A stretch of 64,000 nt of DNA. Origin: Sulfurospirillum sp. Its GTDB lineage: Bacteria > Campylobacterota > Campylobacteria > Campylobacterales > Sulfurospirillaceae. Where the stretch lies: contig JACUTU010000001.1 of NCBI GenBank assembly GCA_014859685.1, forward strand, positions 211,416 through 275,415, in the 5' to 3' direction. The position numbers and the translations under genes are program-made. The notes beneath the pieces were generated by a model. That model saw nothing but the letters and a program-made list of their open reading frames with translations. It had not been told where the DNA came from and ran no database searches. Numbering within the stretch: position 1 is the stretch's first letter; every line of letters starts with the position of its first letter. This document shows, piece by piece, positions 46,232 to 53,498 of the stretch.

Positions 46232-47728
46232 ATGGTTAAGAGATATTTTAAAAAAGATGAATGGTTTGGTAGTATAAAAAATGACGCACTAGCTGGTGTT
46301 GTGGTAGCATTAGCACTCATTCCTGAGGCTATTGCATTTTCTATTATCGTAGGAGTTGATCCAAAAGTTGGGCTGTATGCCTCTTTTTGTATCTCCGTAG
46401 TAATCGCTTTTGTCGGCGGAAGAGTTGCTATGGTAAGTGCTGCCACAGGTGCTATGGCTCTTTTGATGGTTACTTTAGTAAAAGATTATGGGCTTGAATA
46501 TCTCTTTGCTACAACGATTTTAACGGGTATTTTGCAAATGATTGCAGGATATTTTAAGCTGGGTAGATTTATGAGTTTTGTACCCCGTGCGGTTGTTGTT
46601 GGTTTTGTCAATGCTTTGGCGATTCTCATCTTTAGTGCACAATTACCTGAACTTACAAATGTAACTTGGCATGTGTATGCACTGACTCTCGGCGGACTCG
46701 GCATCATCTATCTTTTTCCTTATGTTCCAAAGATAGGTAAGCTTTTGCCATCGCCTCTCATCACTATCATTGTTATAACGCTTATTGTTTTTTTGCTAGA
46801 TATAGATGTAAGAACTGTCGGTGATATGGGAAAACTTCCTGATACACTGCCTATATTTTTGCTTCCCAATATTCCTTTAAACTTTGAAACTTTGATGATT
46901 ATATTGCCTTATGCGGTTTCGTTAGCGATGGTAGGACTTTTGGAATCCTTGATGACCGCTACAATTATTGATGATTTAACCGATACCTCAAGTGACAAAA
47001 ATATAGAATGCAAAGGGCAGGGTATTGCAAATATTGCTTCTGGTTTTATGGGCGGGATGGCTGGCTGTGCGATGATAGGACAATCTGTAATCAACATCAA
47101 ATCAGGCGGTCGAACAAGGCTTTCAACACTTTTTGCGGGCATTTTTCTTTTGCTTATGGTTGTTTTTCTCTCAGATGCGCTTGTGGCTATTCCGATGGCA
47201 GCACTTGTTTCTGTGATGATTATGGTTTCTATCGGTACTTTTGATTGGGGCAGTATCAAGAAGCTTAAAACTTTGCCACTCTCTACAAATCTCGTTATGC
47301 TCACCACTGTGATAGTTACAGTCTACACCCACAATTTAGCACATGGTGTTTTTTCAGGTGTCCTTTTGGCTTCACTCTTTTTTGCAAACAAGATTTCACA
47401 CTTTATGTACTGCGAAATGCAATACGATAATAATGCCACGGTAAAAACATACAAATTTATAGGACAAGTTTTCTTTAATAGTGCAGATAAGTTTTACGCA
47501 CAGTTTGATTTTAAAGAAGTTTTAGATAAAGTGATTATCGATTTGACGAGGGCGCATTTTTGGGATATATCTGCTGTTTATGCCCTTGATAAAGCGGTTA
47601 TAAAACTCAGAAGAGTTGGCTGTGAAGTTGAAATTATTGGTCGAAATGAAGCAAGCACAACTATCATAGATAGATTTGGGGTTCATGATAAACCTGAACT
47701 CATTGAAAAAGTCATGGGAGGACATTAG
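46232..47728 (+). CDS. SulP family anion transporter with STAS domain
   Basis: A 498-residue transporter with about 11-14 membrane segments, the SulP signature VVALALIPEAIAFSIIVGVDP near the N-terminus, and a C-terminal STAS domain (about 410-498). SulP proteins carry sulfate, bicarbonate, chloride or dicarboxylates; the substrate here is not evident. It heads an operon with a universal stress protein and a zinc-finger protein and follows the arsR-like gene. Confidence 0.9.
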   Translation: MVKRYFKKDEWFGSIKNDALAGVVVALALIPEAIAFSIIVGVDPKVGLYASFCISVVIAFVGGRVAMVSAATGAMALLMVTLVKDYGLEYLFATTILTGILQMIAGYFKLGRFMSFVPRAVVVGFVNALAILIFSAQLPELTNVTWHVYALTLGGLGIIYLFPYVPKIGKLLPSPLITIIVITLIVFLLDIDVRTVGDMGKLPDTLPIFLLPNIPLNFETLMIILPYAVSLAMVGLLESLMTATIIDDLTDTSSDKNIECKGQGIANIASGFMGGMAGCAMIGQSVINIKSGGRTRLSTLFAGIFLLLMVVFLSDALVAIPMAALVSVMIMVSIGTFDWGSIKKLKTLPLSTNLVMLTTVIVTVYTHNLAHGVFSGVLLASLFFANKISHFMYCEMQYDNNATVKTYKFIGQVFFNSADKFYAQFDFKEVLDKVIIDLTRAHFWDISAVYALDKAVIKLRRVGCEVEIIGRNEASTTIIDRFGVHDKPELIEKVMGGH

Positions 47729-47729
47729 A

Positions 47730-48575
47730 ATGGATCAAAAAATATTAGTATGTTTGGATGGATCAAAGCTTTCAAAAGCAGTTTGTGATTATGGTATCTT
47801 TATCTCAAAAACTCTGGATTTGCCACTTGTTCTCTTACATGTAGTAGAACATTCGCACATACCATCAAAGCTAAATCTTTCAGGAAATCTCAGCCTTGGC
47901 ATTCGTGATGATTTACTTGAAGAGTTTGTGAGCGAAGAGATGAGCGAGAGTAAAAAACTTATCCAAAAAGGAAAAGCTATTTTACAAGAATTTGCTGTAT
48001 ATGCAAAAGAAAATGGCGTACAAAAATGTGAAATTCTTCAGCGACACGGTGCTTTAGAAGATACGCTAGATGCATTAGCAGATACTATCAAGTTGGGCAT
48101 TATTGGACTGAGGGGTGAAGAACAAAATGAGATTGGAAGTAATGTCGAAGAGCTTATTAGAAATCTAGGCATTCCTATGTTGCTTGTTAATAATGATTTT
48201 ATACCTATAAAATCCATTCTCATTGCCTATGATGGGAGTGAATTTGCCATAAAAGCGCTCAATGCAATCGCTAAAAATCCTCTTTTTCCAGAAAATGTAA
48301 AACGCTTTGTGGTCAATGCAAATGCTGATGCACATGCATCTGCAAAATTACTCTTTGAGGCGAAAAAACTTTTTGATCAGAAAAACTTAGAACTCACTAC
48401 GCAAGTACTTAGCGGTGATCCTGTACAGAGTATTTTAGATTTTAGTGAAAAAAATAATATAGATATCATTGCTATGGGAGCATACAGTCACAACCGACTA
48501 AAAACGAAATTTTTTGGTAGTTTTACTACAAAAATATTTTTAAAATCCCCTAAGCCTTTGTTACTTTTTAGATAG
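47730..48575 (+). CDS. Universal stress protein, two UspA domains in tandem
   Basis: A 281-residue protein with two Usp domains: ILVCLDGSKLSKAVCDYG at the N-terminus and ILIAYDGSEFAIKALNAI from about residue 155. The second ends with MGAYSHNRLKTKFFGS, which resembles the nucleotide-binding G-x2-G-x9-G(S/T) end. I start at ATG 47730 after a GGGAGGA ribosome-binding site. It follows the SulP gene by one base, a pairing seen often and suggesting transporter control. A palindrome variant (47832) encodes Leu-Leu-His-Val-Val. Confidence 0.9.
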   Translation: MDQKILVCLDGSKLSKAVCDYGIFISKTLDLPLVLLHVVEHSHIPSKLNLSGNLSLGIRDDLLEEFVSEEMSESKKLIQKGKAILQEFAVYAKENGVQKCEILQRHGALEDTLDALADTIKLGIIGLRGEEQNEIGSNVEELIRNLGIPMLLVNNDFIPIKSILIAYDGSEFAIKALNAIAKNPLFPENVKRFVVNANADAHASAKLLFEAKKLFDQKNLELTTQVLSGDPVQSILDFSEKNNIDIIAMGAYSHNRLKTKFFGSFTTKIFLKSPKPLLLFR

Positions 48576-48582
48576 GTTTGTG

Positions 48583-48921
48583 ATGGATCAATCAATCAAA
48601 GATGAGATCAGCGCCATCATAGAAACAGAGATTATAAATCTACAAAGAAACATCACTGTATTAGAAGAAAAATCTCAGCCTGTTGTACCTGATATTTCAC
48701 TAGGAAGACTTACAAGACAAGAGGCAAGACAAGAGCAAGAACTCAGTAAAAAATTGCTTGAAGATGCAAGATCAAGACTCAAAAGACTCAACTTTGCAAA
48801 AAGTAAAGTTGCAAGTGCGGGGTATGGTTATTGTGAACTTTGCGATGAGGCTATTGATATAGAAAGACTCAAAATTATGCCGGAAAGTACTTTTTGCTTA
48901 GAGTGCTTAAATCAAAAATAA
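48583..48921 (+). CDS. DksA/TraR-type zinc finger protein
   Basis: A 112-residue protein with a long N-terminal coiled coil and a C-terminal C4 zinc finger (CELC then CLEC, 17 residues apart). DksA proteins bind the RNA polymerase secondary channel and modulate transcription. Whether this one does so or is a YbiI-like relative is open. I prefer ATG 48583 to the GTG directly before it. A terminator follows. Confidence 0.82.
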   Translation: MDQSIKDEISAIIETEIINLQRNITVLEEKSQPVVPDISLGRLTRQEARQEQELSKKLLEDARSRLKRLNFAKSKVASAGYGYCELCDEAIDIERLKIMPESTFCLECLNQK

Positions 48922-48926
48922 GCACT
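48902..48926. terminator. Terminator after the DksA-like gene
   Basis: AGTGCTTA at 48902-48909 pairs with TAAGCACT at 48919-48926, followed by TATTTTATCTT. It overlaps the ends of both convergent genes and may serve both strands. Confidence 0.6.
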
Positions 48927-50299
48927 TATTTTATCTTAAAATGAGTTAGCTGTTTTTTGAGTGTATTTCTAGCGATTTGCAAGGCAGCTGCGAGTTGACT
49001 TATATTTGGGCATAACTTAAAACAAGTTGATAAAAAGATGGCATCAAATTTAGCTTTCATCTCTCCCGCTTGCATTATGTCATTTTGGAGGAGCAAAGTT
49101 TTTATGATTTTCTGAAGTTTCTCATCTGTATTATTTGTGTTATCTAAAGAGTTTAAACGCATATCTTCTTTTGTTAAAATAGTATCTCTTGCATTGAGAC
49201 ATGCACTATAGATAACATTGCGAAGTTCTCTTATATTTCCCTCCCATGGTTGCTTTTTTATAGCATTGCATGCCTCTCTAGAAATGCCTGTGATTTTTGT
49301 CTGTAACTCTTTGTTTGCTTTGTTTATAAAATATTCACACAAAATTGGAATATCTTGTATGCGTTGTGCGAGTGTGGGCATGGTGATGGAGAGTATGGAA
49401 AGTCTAAAATACAAATCCTCTCTAAAAGCCCCTGATCTACTTTTTTCTTTGAGATCTACATTTGTAGCTGAGATGATTCGACCTTCAAATCCAATCTCTT
49501 TGTTACCACCAACTCTGCGAAACTGTTTTGTTTCTAAAAAACGCAATAATTTACTTTGGAGTTGACTATCAAGCTCACCTATCTCGTCTAAAAAGAGTGT
49601 GCCACCTTTTGCTTGTTCAGCGTAGCCTATGTGCTGTTTTTCTGCACTTGTAAAAGATCCTTTTTCATGTCCAAAAAGCTGGCTTTCAAAAAGTTCTTTT
49701 GGTATGGAAGCACAGTTGATCGCTATAAAAGGCTCATTGGGCCTATCAGAATTTTTATGGATAAGACTTGCTATGAGCTCCTTGCCTGTACCTGTTTGTC
49801 CATAAATTAAGACAGCTAGGTTATTATTTGCAGCAATGCCAATCTTGTGGTAAATCTCTTTCATTGTTTCAAACGAACCTACAAACTCATTTTTTTGTTC
49901 TACATGTAAGCCAACACTAAGAACTTCTTTTTGGCTTGGAACAGTGACAAATTTATTTACTATCTCCATCAACTGTGATTCATCAAACGGTTTTTGCAAG
50001 ATATCTTTGATGCCAATTTTTGAGGCTTCTATCATATTTTCAGGCGTTGTATAAGCTGTCATGAGAATGATAGGCAGATTTAAACCCTTTTTTTTAAATG
50101 ACTTGATGAGATCTATGCCCGTGAGTGTATCGGTAAGCATCACATCTACAATAAGTAAGTCTATGTTTTGTTCCTCGATAGAGTTTGTTATATCAAATTC
50201 TAAGCCAGTAAATTGTACTGTTTTGTGATTATGGCGTTGAAGAATTTTTGACAGTGAGTAACGGATGTCTTGTTGATCGTCTATGATCGCTATTTTCAT
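48926..50299 (-). CDS. NtrC-type sigma-54 response regulator of the arsenate respiration operon
   Basis: A 457-residue regulator with a receiver domain (phospho-acceptor D52), an AAA+ domain with GQTGTGKE (167-174) and GGTLFLDEIGELD, and a C-terminal Fis-type helix-turn-helix (AAALQIARNTLKKQL). The sigma-54 contact loop, usually GAFTGA, reads GSFTSA (214-219). The central threonine is kept. It overlaps the kinase gene by four bases, and both lie beside a PhnD-like sensor, divergent from arrCAB. By analogy with AioXSR and ArxXSR it should activate arr in response to arsenic. A palindrome variant (49908) encodes Gly-Leu-His-Val-Glu in the linker. Confidence 0.88.
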   Translation of the reverse strand: MKIAIIDDQQDIRYSLSKILQRHNHKTVQFTGLEFDITNSIEEQNIDLLIVDVMLTDTLTGIDLIKSFKKKGLNLPIILMTAYTTPENMIEASKIGIKDILQKPFDESQLMEIVNKFVTVPSQKEVLSVGLHVEQKNEFVGSFETMKEIYHKIGIAANNNLAVLIYGQTGTGKELIASLIHKNSDRPNEPFIAINCASIPKELFESQLFGHEKGSFTSAEKQHIGYAEQAKGGTLFLDEIGELDSQLQSKLLRFLETKQFRRVGGNKEIGFEGRIISATNVDLKEKSRSGAFREDLYFRLSILSITMPTLAQRIQDIPILCEYFINKANKELQTKITGISREACNAIKKQPWEGNIRELRNVIYSACLNARDTILTKEDMRLNSLDNTNNTDEKLQKIIKTLLLQNDIMQAGEMKAKFDAIFLSTCFKLCPNISQLAAALQIARNTLKKQLTHFKIK

Positions 50300-51663
50300 T
50301 TTTTTTCTCTCAAAGGTATGTAAAGATAAAATGTTGTTATCTCATTTTCACTGATGAATTCAATATATCCACCACCAAGATAAATAATTTTGTATATACT
50401 AAAAAGCCCCAGATCTGAACCATCTTTTTTGGTTGTAAAAAATGGTTTAAAAAGATTTTCTTTTGTTCTAGTATCCATGTTCATACCATGATTTTGAACA
50501 CTTAAAAGAGACAGATTTTGATCATATTGTCCCCATCGCAACTCTATGATGCTGTGTTTATATGATGCATCTATGGCATTGTTTAAAAGATTGATGAGGA
50601 TAAGTTCTATCGCTTTTGGGTTGAGTTTCGCCATAAAATTATCTTGTATAAAGGTTTTGATTTGGAGTTTTTTTTCAGTGCATTTCGGACGCAAAAGCGC
50701 AACACTTTCTTTTACAAAAATGCTTACATGTAAGGGTTCATCTTTTATTATATCGATAGGTCTGGCGAGTGCTAAAAAGTCCATGACTTGATGGTCGATA
50801 CGCATAAGAGCGTTATGAATAAGAGACATATCTTCTTTGTCTGGTGGTGTATCTTTTGGAATGAGTAGTTTAAGTGGCTGCATCAAGTTTTTTATCTCAT
50901 GAGCAAAAGAAGCACTGATGTTACTTAAAATAGTAAGTGATTGTAAAATATTTGTATTTTTTTCTTCTTTTTCTATAGCTGTACGCATATCTTGCATAAA
51001 TTTAGTTGTAGAATGAATAAGATCCGTAATCTCATCATTTTCCCAGCCATTGTAGTACATTACATGTGACCATTTTTTCTCAATAATCGCTTGAGCATTA
51101 TTTGTGAGCAGATCAAGTCTTGCTAAAAGTTTTCCCATAAAGATATTTGCTATCAAAAATGATAGAAGTGCTACGATGATAAATAGTGCCATCTGTATCA
51201 AAAAACTCTCTTTGATGAGATCAAAAAAACTTTGTTGCTCTACTTCAAGCACAAAAGAGCCAAATTCAACATCATCTTGTTTAAAAGGAACTACAAAAAG
51301 ATTTTTAAAATTCGCCATCGTATCATTGATGCGAAACTTTTTTGTATCTGTATGGGCTAGCACTCTGTTTAAATTATCAACAAATCCAGCGCTTTTTATC
51401 ATCTCACTCGCACTGAGAGTTTTTAAGAATTTGTAGAGTTCCCAATTATCTCTTGCAAGTACAAATTGACCTATAAACGCTTTATTAGAGTTGATATTGG
51501 TGCGAATGAGCTCATCGATAAGGATAGCAGAGTTGTTTTTGTGCATATCTATATTTATAAGAATAGAAACTGAAGAGATAGAAAGTACGACAAAAAAGAT
51601 CAAAACAGCAAGTTTTATGCGAACTGAAAGTGAAAAAATAAAGTATAAAAGCTTGTTGATCAT
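50296..51663 (-). CDS. Sensor histidine kinase partner of the arr regulator
   Basis: A 455-residue kinase with two membrane helices (about 17-38 and 155-178) around a periplasmic domain of some 115 residues, then a signalling helix, the phospho-acceptor H255 in ASFAHEIKNLMQPL, and an ATPase domain with NLLNNAIDAS and DLGLFSIYKI. The G1 position that normally reads DxG appears as NHG, a mild deviation. It should receive a signal from the periplasmic PhnD-like protein whose gene overlaps its start by four bases. Palindrome copies lie at 50723 and, degraded, near 51060. Confidence 0.88.
   Translation of the reverse strand: MINKLLYFIFSLSVRIKLAVLIFFVVLSISSVSILINIDMHKNNSAILIDELIRTNINSNKAFIGQFVLARDNWELYKFLKTLSASEMIKSAGFVDNLNRVLAHTDTKKFRINDTMANFKNLFVVPFKQDDVEFGSFVLEVEQQSFFDLIKESFLIQMALFIIVALLSFLIANIFMGKLLARLDLLTNNAQAIIEKKWSHVMYYNGWENDEITDLIHSTTKFMQDMRTAIEKEEKNTNILQSLTILSNISASFAHEIKNLMQPLKLLIPKDTPPDKEDMSLIHNALMRIDHQVMDFLALARPIDIIKDEPLHVSIFVKESVALLRPKCTEKKLQIKTFIQDNFMAKLNPKAIELILINLLNNAIDASYKHSIIELRWGQYDQNLSLLSVQNHGMNMDTRTKENLFKPFFTTKKDGSDLGLFSIYKIIYLGGGYIEFISENEITTFYLYIPLREKK
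50723..50734. repeat. Dispersed palindrome copy, perfect CTTACATGTAAG
   Basis: Inside the histidine kinase gene, reading Glu-Pro-Leu-His-Val-Ser on the gene strand. Confidence 0.8.
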
Positions 51664-52532
51664 TCAGCATCTTCTATGGTTTTAAGCATATCAGCTACAT
51701 TGCTATAATCTTGCGTGCTTGGAGTGTCAAATCTATCAAGAGAGAGTTTATTGAGAATTGTTTTGCCATAAGCATCTTCGTGCATATTTAAAAAAGCTTT
51801 TTGCAAAGTTTGAAATGTTTTTGATGCGATAGTGCTTCTTGCAACAATAGGAGAGTTTGCATAAGGTCCTAATACTTGTATGACTTTAATCTCTTGAATC
51901 GCTTTTGGATATTTTTCTGTAAAACGAGTATAAACAATACTATCCACACTCGCTCCATCAACAAAACCCTCGATTACTGCTTTGATCGATTCGCCATGTT
52001 CATAAGTGTATAGAAAAGAGCGAAAAAAGGCTGACATATTTATATCGTTACTCAAGAGAAAATATCTAGGAGCTATTGAACCTGAATTGCTTTGTGGGTC
52101 TGTAAATGCAAAAATTGCATCTTTGAAATCAAGTAAAGAGTTATATGGATTAGTTTTTTTTGTGATGATAAAAGAGTAGTATTGATCACTCCCATCTACT
52201 ATGGGAATAGCTAAAAGTTTTCCTGCGCCTTCTTGTTTTAGTTTTGTATAGCTTGAGTTGCATACATAAGCGATATCAACTCTCTTGTCTTTGATGAAAG
52301 TATTCATCTCTTCATAGTTTTTTGAAAAAAGTATTTCTACATCAAAGTCACTTTGTTGCTCAAGGTATTTTTCCCAATCCATAAAATTTTTTAAATCATC
52401 CTTAAAAACAGTTCCTGTTAAACCTAAGATAATCTTTTCTTTTGCGCTTGCATTTAAAGAAAGGAAGCACAGCATCAATGTGATGGTCAAAAATTTTACT
52501 TTACTGGTCAAATTTTGCATATCAAAAAACAT
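51660..52532 (-). CDS. PhnD-like periplasmic binding protein, probable arsenic/oxyanion sensor
   Basis: A 290-residue substrate-binding protein with a signal peptide ending near NASA-KEK and the PhnD/phosphonate-binding fold (LGLTGTVFKDDLKNF, VDIAYVCNSSYTKL, DPQSNSGSIAPRYFL). C91 is the only cysteine after the signal peptide and lies at the ligand-binding strand, as the essential cysteine of the arsenite sensor AioX does. There is no ABC permease nearby; instead a kinase and regulator follow, so it should be a sensor. Start ATG 52532 has an AAGG ribosome-binding site. Confidence 0.85.
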   Translation of the reverse strand: MFFDMQNLTSKVKFLTITLMLCFLSLNASAKEKIILGLTGTVFKDDLKNFMDWEKYLEQQSDFDVEILFSKNYEEMNTFIKDKRVDIAYVCNSSYTKLKQEGAGKLLAIPIVDGSDQYYSFIITKKTNPYNSLLDFKDAIFAFTDPQSNSGSIAPRYFLLSNDINMSAFFRSFLYTYEHGESIKAVIEGFVDGASVDSIVYTRFTEKYPKAIQEIKVIQVLGPYANSPIVARSTIASKTFQTLQKAFLNMHEDAYGKTILNKLSLDRFDTPSTQDYSNVADMLKTIEDAE

Positions 52533-52555
52533 TTTAAACCTTAGATATATGATGA

Positions 52556-52577
52556 AAAGCCCTTAAATAGGTGCTTT
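52556..52577. promoter_or_regulatory. 22-bp imperfect dyad upstream of the arrC promoter
   Basis: AAAGC at 52556-52560 mirrors GCTTT at 52573-52577, with partial symmetry inside (CCTTAAATAGG). It is six bases upstream of the -24 element and is a candidate activator site. Activator sites of this class are usually farther away, so this is tentative. Confidence 0.3.
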
Positions 52578-52583
52578 AAAAAG

Positions 52584-52601
52584 TTGGAACACATATTGTT
52601 T
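52584..52601 (+). promoter_or_regulatory. Probable sigma-54 promoter for arrCAB
   Basis: TTGGAACACATATTGTTT has GG at 52586-52587 and GT at 52598-52599, the -24/-12 spacing with GC replaced by GT. The -24 half TTGGAAC is identical to that of the flgH promoter. It lies 51 bases before the arrC start codon in the 119-base gap with the divergent regulator operon. Confidence 0.6.
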
Positions 52602-52651
52602 AGTTGAAGTATACTTGAAAACAAGTAAAAAAATCATAAAAGGAGTCCGCG

Positions 52652-53488
52652 ATGCATTTATTGTGGGACATAAGGGTCTCTTTAGATCTTTTTTTAGGTG
52701 GTTTGGGTGTAGGCGCTTTTTTGGTGGGGGCAGTACTATTTTTCATTGATGCTAGGTTGTACGAAAGTATAATCAAAAAAGCATTTATTATAGCTCCCAT
52801 CATGGTGATGACGGGATTATTGATGCTTTTAAGTGAACTTGGAAGACCAATGAATGTTATCAAGACAATATATGCAGTTAATCCAACTTCATTTATGTCT
52901 ATTGGCATCTTTGTACAAAGTGTATTTGTGGCAGTTGCGCTACTTGTTGCATTTTCAACTCTTTCTAAAAAAATCAAAGATATAAACAAAGTGTTAGTTT
53001 ATATAACAGTATCACTTGCAGGTCTAGTTGGTTTGTATCATGGTTTTTTGCTTACAGGGATATCAATAGAGCCTTGGAATAATGCTCTTCCTGTCATGTT
53101 TTTAACTTCTTCTGTCATCGCTGGAAGTTCTTTAGTTTTTTTATTGTCTGTAGATAAAATGGATGAGTTGTTTACTAATTTAAAACTCCCAGTTGTTATC
53201 AACCTTGTACTTACTCTTCAATTTGCAGCGGTATTTATATGGGTTTATAACCTTGCACTCACTTCAGCTTCTTCAAGACATATTTATGAAGTGCTTATGA
53301 GTGGTTTCGGTATGGAATTTTGGGTGCTGAGCGTTCTTGTTGGTATCGTAATTCCAGCTGGATTATTGACATTTGTTTTGCTTAAACAAGTTTCTTTTAA
53401 AGTAGTCGCATTACCGGTATTCGTCATGATGATCGCAGGAAGTTTTTTCTTTAAAAATTTAGTGGTCTATCTTGGCCAAGCTATATAA
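52652..53488 (+). CDS. arrC: Respiratory arsenate reductase membrane subunit (NrfD/PsrC-like)
   Basis: A 278-residue NrfD-type membrane protein with about eight helices (LFLGGLGVGAFLVGAVLFF near the start). It should oxidise menaquinol and pass electrons to ArrB. An AAGGAGTC ribosome-binding site precedes the ATG. As the first gene of arrCAB, it is followed by arrA after ten bases. On its own it could equally be a polysulfide reductase subunit; the call depends on arrA. Confidence 0.8.
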   Translation: MHLLWDIRVSLDLFLGGLGVGAFLVGAVLFFIDARLYESIIKKAFIIAPIMVMTGLLMLLSELGRPMNVIKTIYAVNPTSFMSIGIFVQSVFVAVALLVAFSTLSKKIKDINKVLVYITVSLAGLVGLYHGFLLTGISIEPWNNALPVMFLTSSVIAGSSLVFLLSVDKMDELFTNLKLPVVINLVLTLQFAAVFIWVYNLALTSASSRHIYEVLMSGFGMEFWVLSVLVGIVIPAGLLTFVLLKQVSFKVVALPVFVMMIAGSFFFKNLVVYLGQAI

Positions 53489-53498
53489 GGAGTCAAAA

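Noticed and set aside
47008-47244. Long open frames on the opposite strand or other frames of strong genes
   Set aside because: They lie wholly inside well-identified genes (for example SulP, pta, ilvA), lack ribosome-binding sites and have compositions expected of shadow frames.
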